Shown piece after piece: positions 1 through 5,273 of a DNA stretch of 5,977 nt. Positions within the stretch are counted from its first letter, which is position 1, and each line of letters opens with the position of its first letter. The position numbers and the translations under genes are program-made. Source of the DNA: Bacteriovorax sp. (lineage in GTDB: Bacteria > Bdellovibrionota > Bacteriovoracia > Bacteriovoracales > Bacteriovoracaceae); NCBI GenBank assembly GCA_030654205.1, contig JAURXW010000074.1, positions 1 through 5,977 on the forward strand, written 5' to 3'. The notes beneath the pieces are model-generated. The model was given only the letters and a program-made list of their open reading frames with translations. It had not been told where the DNA came from and made no database searches.

Positions 1-571
1 GGCTCTCAATACTATTGCTGCTGTCGGTGCTGAAAAAAACTTCTTCACCTGTAAGGTTAACCGGAATGAAAAAATTGCGAGCGACTTCTAAACTAATATG
101 ACCAGCATCGCCTTTATAATTTCCATTAGAATCAAAAGGTACAGTGAGAGTATTTGTCCCAGAAAAAATATTTTTCAAACCAACTTTTTTGTTAGCGATT
201 GCCAATGATTGATTATAAAGTTGCTGAACTTCATTTGCGATATTTTTTCTTACGTCACCATTAAATAAATCTGAAGATTGGGCGATGGCGATTTCTTTAG
301 CTTTAGACATTAAATCTGTAAGTTCTTCGAGAGACTTTTCAGTAACGTTTAAATTCAATAGAGCAAAATCAGAATTTTTTAAATATTGAATATTGTCGTT
401 AGTCGAAGATGTTAAGGCCATGGCCTCTACGTTACTAACAGGATTATCAGACGGCTTACTAATAGTCTTAAGCGTAGAGCCTTTCAATTGCAAATCTTCC
501 ATTTTCGCTTTCGTTCTATTGAGAGCGTACTTTAGAGATGCGGTTGAACTATTTTCAGAAACTCGTGTCAT
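1..571 (-). CDS. flgL: FlgL, hook-filament junction protein 3 (C-terminus beyond the window)
   Basis: FlgL forms the second junction layer between hook and filament outside the cell and is exported by the flagellar type III apparatus. 190 codons are visible, starting with ATG at 571 (MTRVSENSS) and running off the left edge with no stop. Residues 1-135 look like the flagellin-type N-terminal D0/D1 coiled-coil domain. They include the family signature KPSDNPVSNVEA at about 39-50 and an amphipathic helical stretch at about 75-130. A typical FlgL segment, IFSGTNT, follows at 135-141, and then a beta-rich part (NYKGDAGHISLEV, about 151-163; FIPVNLTGEEVFF, about 168-180) that matches the FlgL rather than the filament flagellin pattern. 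The start lies 7 bases after the flgK stop, and an AAGG within the end of flgK could serve as ribosome binding site. The gene is therefore probably co-transcribed with flgK and served by FlgN. No defect is visible in the part present. Confidence 0.93.
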   Translation of the reverse strand, partial: MTRVSENSSTASLKYALNRTKAKMEDLQLKGSTLKTISKPSDNPVSNVEAMALTSSTNDNIQYLKNSDFALLNLNVTEKSLEELTDLMSKAKEIAIAQSSDLFNGDVRKNIANEVQQLYNQSLAIANKKVGLKNIFSGTNTLTVPFDSNGNYKGDAGHISLEVARNFFIPVNLTGEEVFFSTDSSNSIES

Positions 572-578
572 CTTCTAG

Positions 579-1379
579 TTACCTTTTGAGTTCTAATATT
601 GTTTTAAACATTTCATCCGCAGCTTGCATCATCTTTGCCGAAGCTTCATAGGCATGTTGAAAACGAACCATATTAGCTGTTTCCTCATCGATTGAAACAC
701 CTGTTAAGCGTTCTCTAATGCTAATTGCCTGGGCCATGAGACCATTAGATTGTTCTGCATCTAATCGCGCTTTTCCAGTTTCTAGCCCAATACTCCCTAT
801 TGTCTGTAAATATTTTTCTTCGAGTGTAACGGTGTCTTCACCAGTCATTCTTTCATGTTGTAATTTAGAAATTGCAATAGCTACTCGGTTATCACCAGGG
901 GCATTGGGAGCGAGAGCTGCAGAAATATTGCTTAGATCAGCTTTAACTTCATCGGACAAATCAATACTGCCCGAAGCGCCATCTTTATCAATTGGTTGTG
1001 TGAAAAAATCGAGACCAGTTGTTAATCCTTTTCCATCCATTTTAGTAGGAGTACCGTCAGGACCTAAACTAATTGGACGATTCACAAAGCCTTGTCGGTG
1101 AATCGCATTTACAGATGAAGTAAATTGATAAGCAATACCATCCATATCAGATTGCAATTTTTTTAAATCTTCATTACGTACTTTAATAATTGAAGCCAAA
1201 GAACCACTTTGAAATTTATCAGTAATTGGTTGTGAAGGACGATCTTTTAAAACAACTTCAACCGATCCATTCATATTATTTGTCGAGGTTTCTTTATTTC
1301 TTGAAATAGTTGCTAATTCTTGTATGTGCAAACCAGTAACAAGGGTACCAATCCCTAGTGACGTGATTACGTATCGTCC
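579..1379 (-). pseudogene. flgK: FlgK C-terminal portion (in frame after the premature stop)
   Basis: This is the remaining 266 codons of flgK, in the same frame as the upstream fragment. It begins GRYVITSLGIGTLVTGLHIQ directly after the TAA and ends at the normal TAA at 579-581. It contains the rest of D1, the D2 region with several DG-rich turns (LGPDGTPTKMDGKG), and the conserved C-terminal helix. The first possible internal start is a TTG at 1331, which lies inside the conserved GLHIQELA stretch and has no ribosome binding site at a suitable distance. Independent translation is therefore unlikely. Conservation right up to both sides of the stop shows that this is not a separate gene. Confidence 0.8.
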
Positions 1380-1382
1380 TTA
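1380..1382 (-). other. flgK: Premature TAA stop codon within flgK (codon 221)
   Basis: Reverse-strand reading is ACC GAT GAA TAA GGA CGA TAC GTA, in the frame of both flgK halves (the offset from 1382 to 1331 is 51 bases, a multiple of three). TAA is also the true terminator of flgH, flgM, flgN and flgK in this window, so codon reassignment is excluded as an explanation. The following base is G, and no UGA/selenocysteine context is possible for TAA. Confidence 0.9.
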
Positions 1383-2042
1383 TTCATCGGTGTAGGTGTG
1401 TATCTTAAAATGCTCCGAAAGATTTTTAAGCGCCAAGTCTCTTTGATCGCGAAGATCTCCAGATTCACCTTGTTGAGCTTCAATATTTGCAATTTTACCG
1501 TTTAGGTCTGCTACGTGAGTTAAGATTTGATTGATTTCGCTGACAGATGTACCAATTTTTCCATCAATGTTTTCAGCTTGTTTGTCTAGAGATTCGCGAA
1601 TACGGCGAAAATCTTTTACAACTAAACCGGCATTATCTCTAACAACTGAACGAATAGTTTCATTTTCAGGCTGATTAGCGAGCTCTCTAAACGAGTTAAA
1701 AAATTTGTTTAAGATTTGATTAAGACCTTCAGAATCAATTTCATTAAAAATTCCTTCGACTTGATCAAGATGTTCAGATCGAGCATCGAAAAACTTATTT
1801 GAAGAAACAGCAGAATGAAGTCTTTTTTCTATAAATTCGTCACTGATACGATTTATACCATCAACCTTTACTCCGGTTCCTTGAATAAACCCACCAGTTG
1901 AAACGGGGATCGCAGTCGATTGCATTATTTTTTGACGAGAGTAACCTTCCGTGTTGACGTTGGAAAGGTTGTGTCCGGTAATTTCTAATGCTTTTTTAGA
2001 AGCAAAGAGGCCAGATTTACCAATACCTAATAAGTCAGCCAC
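1380..2042 (-). CDS. flgK: FlgK N-terminal fragment (220 residues) ending at the premature stop
   Basis: This is the part of flgK that would be translated without readthrough. It keeps the D0 N-terminal helix and the first half of the D1 coiled coil (through SEHFKIHTYTDE). It lacks the D2 domain and the C-terminal D1/D0 helices that pair with the N-terminus during assembly. FlgK normally needs both ends to pack at the hook tip, so this fragment alone is expected to be non-functional; that is inference from the family, not shown here. The GTG start sits 13 bases after the flgN stop, and the GAGGAGAG ribosome binding site with a 4-base spacer supports it. Gene callers will probably report this piece as a separate short FlgK. 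Confidence 0.8.
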   Translation of the reverse strand: MADLLGIGKSGLFASKKALEITGHNLSNVNTEGYSRQKIMQSTAIPVSTGGFIQGTGVKVDGINRISDEFIEKRLHSAVSSNKFFDARSEHLDQVEGIFNEIDSEGLNQILNKFFNSFRELANQPENETIRSVVRDNAGLVVKDFRRIRESLDKQAENIDGKIGTSVSEINQILTHVADLNGKIANIEAQQGESGDLRDQRDLALKNLSEHFKIHTYTDE

Positions 2043-2055
2043 AAATCTCTCCTCG

Positions 2056-2547
2056 TTATGTGCTCGAGCTCAAAGCAGATCCTCTTGAAGTATAGGTAGA
2101 ATAATTTTTCTTTCCTGTTGCTTCAATGCGAATTTGCTTAAGTGAGAGTAGTGCTTTGTTGATAAAAAGTTGATTGCGCTTATTTTGAGCTTGGATTTTT
2201 TCGATTATATCAATCAATAAAGCATTAAATCGAAATAAATGCTTTTGCTTACTTTCGACTTCATAAATTTTCATGACCTCTAATAACTTAGATACACTAT
2301 CAATATCATTACCGGGCATTATAAGATTAAGTTCTTTAATTAGTTCACGACGAATAGTTTCTAGAGCACTGATTTTTAGAATAATATTGTTTTTTTCGAT
2401 AAGTTTATCTTCTAATAGAGCTAGCTCGCTACTTAACAAAAGAGAATATTCATCGCACGTAACATTGAAAAGATCGTTGTGTTCTTCACACAAACGTTTC
2501 CATAAATCCGTGACTTCAAAATAAAGTATTGCTAACTTTTCATTCAT
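2056..2547 (-). CDS. flgN: FlgN-type export chaperone for FlgK/FlgL
   Basis: FlgN is a cytoplasmic chaperone that binds the C-terminal helices of FlgK and FlgL and brings them to the flagellar export gate. The 163-residue protein is almost entirely helical and charged, as the family is. Coiled-coil-like stretches lie at about 35-75 and 85-140. The C-terminal NQLFINKALLSLKQIR (125-140), followed by a tyrosine-containing basic tail (KKNYSTYTSRG, about 146-156), resembles the conserved substrate-binding end of FlgN. An ATG four codons upstream (2559, MELR) is possible. However, the AGG before it touches the start codon, whereas GGAG at 2554-2557 has an ideal 6-base spacer to the ATG at 2547, so 2547 is chosen. 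It lies directly upstream of its presumed client flgK. Overall sequence conservation in this family is weak, so much of the call rests on the C-terminal motif and position. Confidence 0.82.
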   Translation of the reverse strand: MNEKLAILYFEVTDLWKRLCEEHNDLFNVTCDEYSLLLSSELALLEDKLIEKNNIILKISALETIRRELIKELNLIMPGNDIDSVSKLLEVMKIYEVESKQKHLFRFNALLIDIIEKIQAQNKRNQLFINKALLSLKQIRIEATGKKNYSTYTSRGSALSSST

Positions 2548-2553
2548 TCTAAG

Positions 2554-2557
2554 CTCC
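2554..2557 (-). promoter_or_regulatory. Ribosome binding site deciding the flgN start
   Basis: The minus strand reads GGAG, a 6-base spacer, then ATG at 2547. The competing ATG at 2559 has an AGG with no spacer. The 37 bases between the flgM stop and this start contain nothing else recognisable apart from a short AGTTCTAA direct repeat. Confidence 0.65.
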
Positions 2558-2584
2558 ATCCTGGGCTTTTTAGAACTGACAGTA

Positions 2585-2911
2585 TTAGAACTCTTGTTCC
2601 ATTATTTTATCACTCAAACCATCGTAATCAATTTTGTATGATCCATCTGCGATTTGAGCCTTTAAGCGAGCAATCTTATCCGTGTTATCCATATCTGGGG
2701 CAGCATCAGCGACTTTTTTTATTCGAGCAAAGTCTTTGATGGCATCAGTAATATCAACTTTTGAATCTGACTGCGAGAAAGCTTCAAGTTCATTTTTTCT
2801 TGTTTCAGAATTTCTTTTTAATCCGGCCGGTCCAACTTTTCCACTCTCGCGAGTGTCTTTTTTATTGGGCGTAAATATGGATCTTGAAGAGGTACTATCG
2901 ACTGCGCTCAT
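2585..2911 (-). CDS. flgM: FlgM, anti-sigma-28 factor
   Basis: FlgM binds the flagellar sigma factor FliA (sigma-28) and blocks late flagellar gene expression until it is exported through the finished hook-basal body. The 108-residue product has a polar, disordered-looking N-terminal half (1-48), typical of an exported, unfolded FlgM. Its C-terminal half is the sigma-28-binding region: VDITDAIKDFARIKKVADA (about 52-70), DNTDKIARLKAQIADGSYK (about 75-93) and the final IDYDGLSDKIMEQ (about 94-106). The motif in which R/K-I-A-x-L-K-x-Q-I precedes G-x-Y is the family hallmark. The ATG overlaps the TGA of the upstream rod gene (ATGA), and a near-perfect AAGGAGG lies 6 bases before it, so strong translation is expected. 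Lying between flgJ and flgN, it is expressed with the structural genes whose completion it senses. Confidence 0.93.
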   Translation of the reverse strand: MSAVDSTSSRSIFTPNKKDTRESGKVGPAGLKRNSETRKNELEAFSQSDSKVDITDAIKDFARIKKVADAAPDMDNTDKIARLKAQIADGSYKIDYDGLSDKIMEQEF

Positions 2912-3378
2912 GGCAAGCCTCCTTCTGAGTTCTGTCCCGGGGTAGAATCATTCTTCCCCATATCTATTGTATCAGCTTTTTTAGTCATCTTATAGCTAGG
3001 CAAATTATGGTGGATTAAATTAGCCTGGGTTTCGTATTGTTTTAGTGCCATTTCATTGCGCATACGTTTGGGATAAATTTGATCTAAAATTACATTTTGA
3101 AGACCAAGATTATTTTGTTTGGCCATCATTTTTGCACGATCTGAAGTTTGGAGCGATTTATAATAATCCATTCCAGAATCTTCATTAGGGGTTTCTTCAA
3201 TCGTTTGATTCATTTGCTTAACCATTGTCTCGGCAAATTGAGCTTCCATACTTTCAGCGACTTCTTGATATTGTTTTGGAATAAATTTTCGATCATCTAC
3301 AGATTTATATTCAAGCGATTTTGCTTGTTGCGTTTTTGTGGTGATTCCACGATGAATTTCGATCGCCGGTAAACTCAT
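2908..3378 (-). CDS. flgJ: FlgJ-type rod-binding protein, single domain without muramidase
   Basis: This 156-residue protein carries the rod-binding domain found in the N-terminal half of enterobacterial FlgJ, which acts as scaffold or cap for flagellar rod assembly in the periplasm. The domain spans about 38-103: EVAESMEAQFAETMVKQMNQ (39-58) matches the family pattern of an aromatic followed by a helix ending in KQM. The segment through KMMAKQNNLGLQNVILDQIY (83-102) is the second helix. There is no glucosaminidase/muramidase domain, so peptidoglycan opening must be done by another enzyme. After the domain come about 53 polar residues (104-156) of unknown function. The start ATG has AGGAAGAG with a 6-base spacer. 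The gene follows flgI after a 97-base gap and overlaps flgM by 4 bases. No signal peptide is visible, as expected for type III export. Confidence 0.85.
   Translation of the reverse strand: MSLPAIEIHRGITTKTQQAKSLEYKSVDDRKFIPKQYQEVAESMEAQFAETMVKQMNQTIEETPNEDSGMDYYKSLQTSDRAKMMAKQNNLGLQNVILDQIYPKRMRNEMALKQYETQANLIHHNLPSYKMTKKADTIDMGKNDSTPGQNSEGGLP
2918..2924 (-). promoter_or_regulatory. Strong Shine-Dalgarno sequence for flgM
   Basis: The minus strand reads AAGGAGG, 6 bases, then ATG. It is encoded within the last codons of the upstream rod gene and is the best ribosome binding site in the window. It suggests that FlgM is made at a high level relative to its operon neighbours. Confidence 0.75.
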
Positions 3379-3384
3379 TGAAAA

Positions 3385-3392
3385 CTCTTCCT
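3385..3392 (-). promoter_or_regulatory. Ribosome binding site of the flgJ-type gene
   Basis: The minus strand reads AGGAAGAG followed by 6 bases and the ATG at 3378, supporting that start. Confidence 0.6.
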
Positions 3393-3422
3393 AAGTTACA
3401 AATAAAGCTCATTCTTAAGCCT

Positions 3423-3448
3423 ATAAAATTTTAGCACAAAAATTTTAT
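3423..3448. repeat. Perfect AT-only inverted repeat in the flgI-flgJ gap
   Basis: ATAAAATTTT (3423-3432) and AAAATTTTAT (3439-3448) are exact reverse complements separated by AGCACA. The stem contains no G-C pair and is not followed by a T run of the usual kind, so it would make a weak intrinsic terminator. It lies in the only gap in the window longer than 50 bases (3379-3475), overlapping the candidate promoter there. It could be an operator-like site, an AT-rich promoter element or chance in AT-rich DNA. Confidence 0.5.
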
Positions 3449-3451
3449 CAA
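3423..3451 (-). promoter_or_regulatory. Possible housekeeping-type promoter for flgJ-flgM-flgN-flgK-flgL
   Basis: On the minus strand TTGATA (3446-3451; 5 of 6 to the -35 consensus) is separated by exactly 17 bases from TTTTAT (3423-3428; 4 of 6 to the -10 consensus). This would start transcription near 3416, about 38 bases before the flgJ start. No sigma-28 or sigma-54 consensus was found in this gap. AT-rich DNA yields such matches by chance, so this is a candidate only. Confidence 0.3.
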
Positions 3452-3475
3452 AAGCTAGCTATAAAAAATACACAA

Positions 3476-4480
3476 CTAGATTACTTCAATATCCCCAACT
3501 AGAGCTCCATCTCGCTTAAGTGTTTGAAAAATTGAAATTAAATCTTCTGGAGCCACCCCGAAAGCATTTAAACTTTTAACAAGCTCGTTTAAAGTAGTTC
3601 CCTTTTCCATAAAGTAGAGAGTGTTAGGCTTACCACTTTTGTCGTTTCCGCCTTCATTTTTAACTTCAATTGATAGGTCAGCATGACTAATGGCCACGGG
3701 GGAAACTGTAACATCTCCACCAGCAACGATCGTGCCCGTTCTTTCATTAATTACAATTTTGGCAGCACTGTCTGGATTAACTTTAAAATTTTCAATTATT
3801 GCCATCAACTGAACAACATTTCTTTCATATTGCGAAGGAACAACTAGATCAATTGTCGTTGAGTCTTTAGCAGAGGCAAACTTACCACCAAGTTCTTCAT
3901 TGATAACTTTTTCAATCCGGGCGGCGGTCGTAAAATCAGGATTATTTAAACTTAAACGAAGAGAGTTTTTCTTTTCAAAATCTGTTAAAACTTCGCGCTC
4001 AACAGTGGCACCATTTGGAATAGTTCCCGTCGTTGCGAATTTCGCGCCTTTTTTCAATCCACCAATAGACATTGGTCCCGCAGCTACGGCATAAATATTT
4101 CCGTCTCCGCCTTTAAGCGGGGTTACTAATAATGTTCCTCCTGCAAGGGATGAAGCATCTCCAATTGAAGAAATAACAAGATCAAGTTTTTGACCGACTC
4201 TTGCAAATGCCGGAAGCTTTGCCGTCACCACAACTGCCGCAACGTTTTTTGAAGTTATTTCTGTTTTTGGATTTAAGCCAAGTTTTTCAAACATTTTTTT
4301 TAGAGACGTGTTGGTAATTTCTCCACCCGCATCACCTGAACCATTCAATCCAATAACAAGTCCATATCCAAGAATAGGATTTTCTCTAACACCTTTAACA
4401 GATACTAAATCTTTAAGTCTGCTGGGAGCAGCATAGCTAGAAGTAGTAAGCAGAAATGAAAGTACTAATATTTTTTTCAT
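3476..4480 (-). CDS. flgI: FlgI, flagellar P-ring protein precursor
   Basis: FlgI assembles into the P ring, the peptidoglycan-level bushing around the flagellar rod, after Sec export to the periplasm. The 334-residue product starts with a clear signal peptide (MKKILVLSFLLTTSSYA), with likely cleavage after Ala17. The mature N-terminus carries the family hallmark RLKDLVSVKGVRENPILGYG (21-40) followed by LVIGLNGSGD (41-50). Later come the family-like GTLLVTPLKGGDG and the INERTGTIVAGGDV segment. The protein ends in GDIEVI, so it is full length. A TTG seven codons further upstream (4501) would put extra residues before the signal peptide. The ATG at 4480 has AAGGAA with a 6-base spacer and is preferred. 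The start lies 10 bases after the flgH stop, so the two ring proteins are translated together. A 97-base gap separates it from the next gene. Confidence 0.96.
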   Translation of the reverse strand: MKKILVLSFLLTTSSYAAPSRLKDLVSVKGVRENPILGYGLVIGLNGSGDAGGEITNTSLKKMFEKLGLNPKTEITSKNVAAVVVTAKLPAFARVGQKLDLVISSIGDASSLAGGTLLVTPLKGGDGNIYAVAAGPMSIGGLKKGAKFATTGTIPNGATVEREVLTDFEKKNSLRLSLNNPDFTTAARIEKVINEELGGKFASAKDSTTIDLVVPSQYERNVVQLMAIIENFKVNPDSAAKIVINERTGTIVAGGDVTVSPVAISHADLSIEVKNEGGNDKSGKPNTLYFMEKGTTLNELVKSLNAFGVAPEDLISIFQTLKRDGALVGDIEVI

Positions 4481-4486
4481 ATCCAA

Positions 4487-4492
4487 TTCCTT
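4487..4492 (-). promoter_or_regulatory. Ribosome binding site deciding the flgI start
   Basis: The minus strand reads AAGGAA, overlapping the flgH stop codon, then 6 bases and the ATG at 4480. It selects the start with the signal peptide at its very N-terminus over the upstream TTG at 4501. Confidence 0.65.
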
Positions 4493-5273
4493 ATCGTACA
4501 ACAGTAACGTTTGATTCTAAAATTACATCAGAGCTAACTGTATCGTTTTCGCCGATATCTTTTCGAGAAACGAGTGCTTGAACTTCGACCATTCGTTTTC
4601 TATTTTTAAATAGAACATTTTTGCGTCCCTTGATTAACAAGTGGTCACGATTAATTTCTTCTACAACGACACCTGAGATTTTATCTTGAGCACTGTCGCT
4701 ACCTGGTGCATCTGCCACAGCTTCTTTTTTATCAGTGGCTGGCTTTTCGGTTGTGGCAGTTTTAGGTTCACCTGGCTTTGCACTTTCAGCTGCAGCTTTA
4801 GTGTCAAATGGATTATCAGGAAATGCTTTTTTTAATTCCATTGTAATTTCATTTTTTAATCTTGGAAGGACACTGATTTGAACAATGTCACCAGAGTTTT
4901 TATTTTTATTATTCGTAAACAAGAAGGCATTCGGGTCACTGCCGGCCCAAAGGCTTCCGTCGCTTCCTTTATCTGTTAAATCACTAGCGGTGTAACGTTT
5001 AACAGCTTCTTTCTCAGACTTATATTGTCTCTTTGTTCCAGGAGCTAAGTTTTTTTCATTACCAGTAGTGATAGTACGATCAACACGATTAAATTCAGTA
5101 GATGTTTTACGTTTTGGGTGGCGATATTGATCAAAGCCATCATTGGCTACGTCAATGTCGTTGTTTTGGCGCTCCTGCTGGTCAAAGTCTTTATAAATAG
5201 TGTTCATGTAAGATGAACAAGAAGTAAAAAGTATTAATAGCGCACCTAATGGAAGAATAAGTTTAATTTTCAT
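4491..5273 (-). CDS. flgH: FlgH, flagellar L-ring lipoprotein (divergent)
   Basis: FlgH forms the L ring in the outer membrane around the rod. The 260-residue product has a lipoprotein signal peptide with Cys19 as the likely lipidated residue (LILFTSC). GSLW at 106-109, then FLFTNNKNKNSGDIVQISVL (117-136), matches the FlgH core in which a G-S-L/I-W/F motif precedes the G-D-I-V strand. GVVVEEINRDHLLIKGRKNV (201-220) and VSRKDIGENDTVSSDVI (235-251) match the C-terminal beta region. Three features are unusual. A charged stretch of about 85 residues separates Cys19 from GSLW. An Ala/Pro/Lys/Glu-rich linker lies at about 157-197. The protein stops at ESNVTVVR, without the 20-odd residues ending in an aromatic helix seen in enterobacterial FlgH. 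The ATG overlaps the flgA stop (ATGA) with only a weak ribosome binding site, suggesting translational coupling. Confidence 0.9.
   Translation of the reverse strand: MKIKLILPLGALLILFTSCSSYMNTIYKDFDQQERQNNDIDVANDGFDQYRHPKRKTSTEFNRVDRTITTGNEKNLAPGTKRQYKSEKEAVKRYTASDLTDKGSDGSLWAGSDPNAFLFTNNKNKNSGDIVQISVLPRLKNEITMELKKAFPDNPFDTKAAAESAKPGEPKTATTEKPATDKKEAVADAPGSDSAQDKISGVVVEEINRDHLLIKGRKNVLFKNRKRMVEVQALVSRKDIGENDTVSSDVILESNVTVVR

Larger units (their letters stand above)
579..2042 (-). pseudogene. flgK: FlgK, hook-filament junction protein 1, interrupted by one in-frame TAA
   Basis: FlgK is the first hook-filament junction protein, secreted through the flagellar export channel. The complete frame has 488 codons including the final TAA, a normal FlgK length. 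It starts with GTG at 2042, preceded by GAGGAGAG at 2047-2054. The N-terminus (MADLLGIGKSGLFASKKALE) and NVNTEGYSRQ (residues 28-37) are the rod/hook-family D0 signature. GDLRDQRDLALKNLSEHF (about 195-212) is the conserved FlgK D1 segment. The C-terminus, with NMVRFQHAYEASAKMMQAAD (about 453-472), is the paired D0 helix. Codon 221 is TAA (1380-1382), in the middle of YTDE-stop-GRYVITSLGIGTLVTG, where FlgK proteins have a continuous beta segment. The frame does not shift and no other lesion is seen. A CAA, AAA or GAA codon would become TAA by one substitution. As written, only the first 220 residues would be made. Sequencing error, recent nonsense mutation and readthrough cannot be separated from the sequence alone. 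Confidence 0.88.

Noticed and set aside
393..578. Plus-strand open frame of 61 codons
   Set aside because: It is antisense to the N-terminal coding region of flgL, which has clear family motifs.
718..1101. Plus-strand open frame of 127 codons opposite flgK
   Set aside because: It lies wholly antisense to the conserved C-terminal half of flgK. Its serine/leucine/proline-rich product is typical of a mirror frame, and nothing about it resembles a known family.
1329..1331. TTG as the start of an independent second gene after the flgK stop
   Set aside because: The conserved FlgK sequence continues upstream of it as far as the stop codon, and no ribosome binding site precedes it.
2062..2069. GCTCGAGC palindrome near the end of flgN
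   Set aside because: It is a short 8-base palindrome inside coding sequence with no loop, no T run and no second copy noticed in the window.
2557..2559. ATG at 2559 as the flgN start
   Set aside because: The AGG before it directly abuts the start codon, while the ATG at 2547 has GGAG at a 6-base spacing; the difference is only four residues.
2273..3372. Several plus-strand open frames of 74-87 codons opposite flgN, flgM and flgJ
   Set aside because: They mirror real minus-strand genes, have no supporting motifs, and have compositions typical of reverse-complement frames.
3423..3448. Inverted repeat as a rho-independent terminator after flgI
   Set aside because: The stem has only A-T pairs and no proper T tract follows, so it would be too unstable; it is kept only as a repeat of unknown role.
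3900..4094. Plus-strand open frame of 64 codons opposite flgI
   Set aside because: It is contained within the highly conserved flgI coding sequence, with no independent support.
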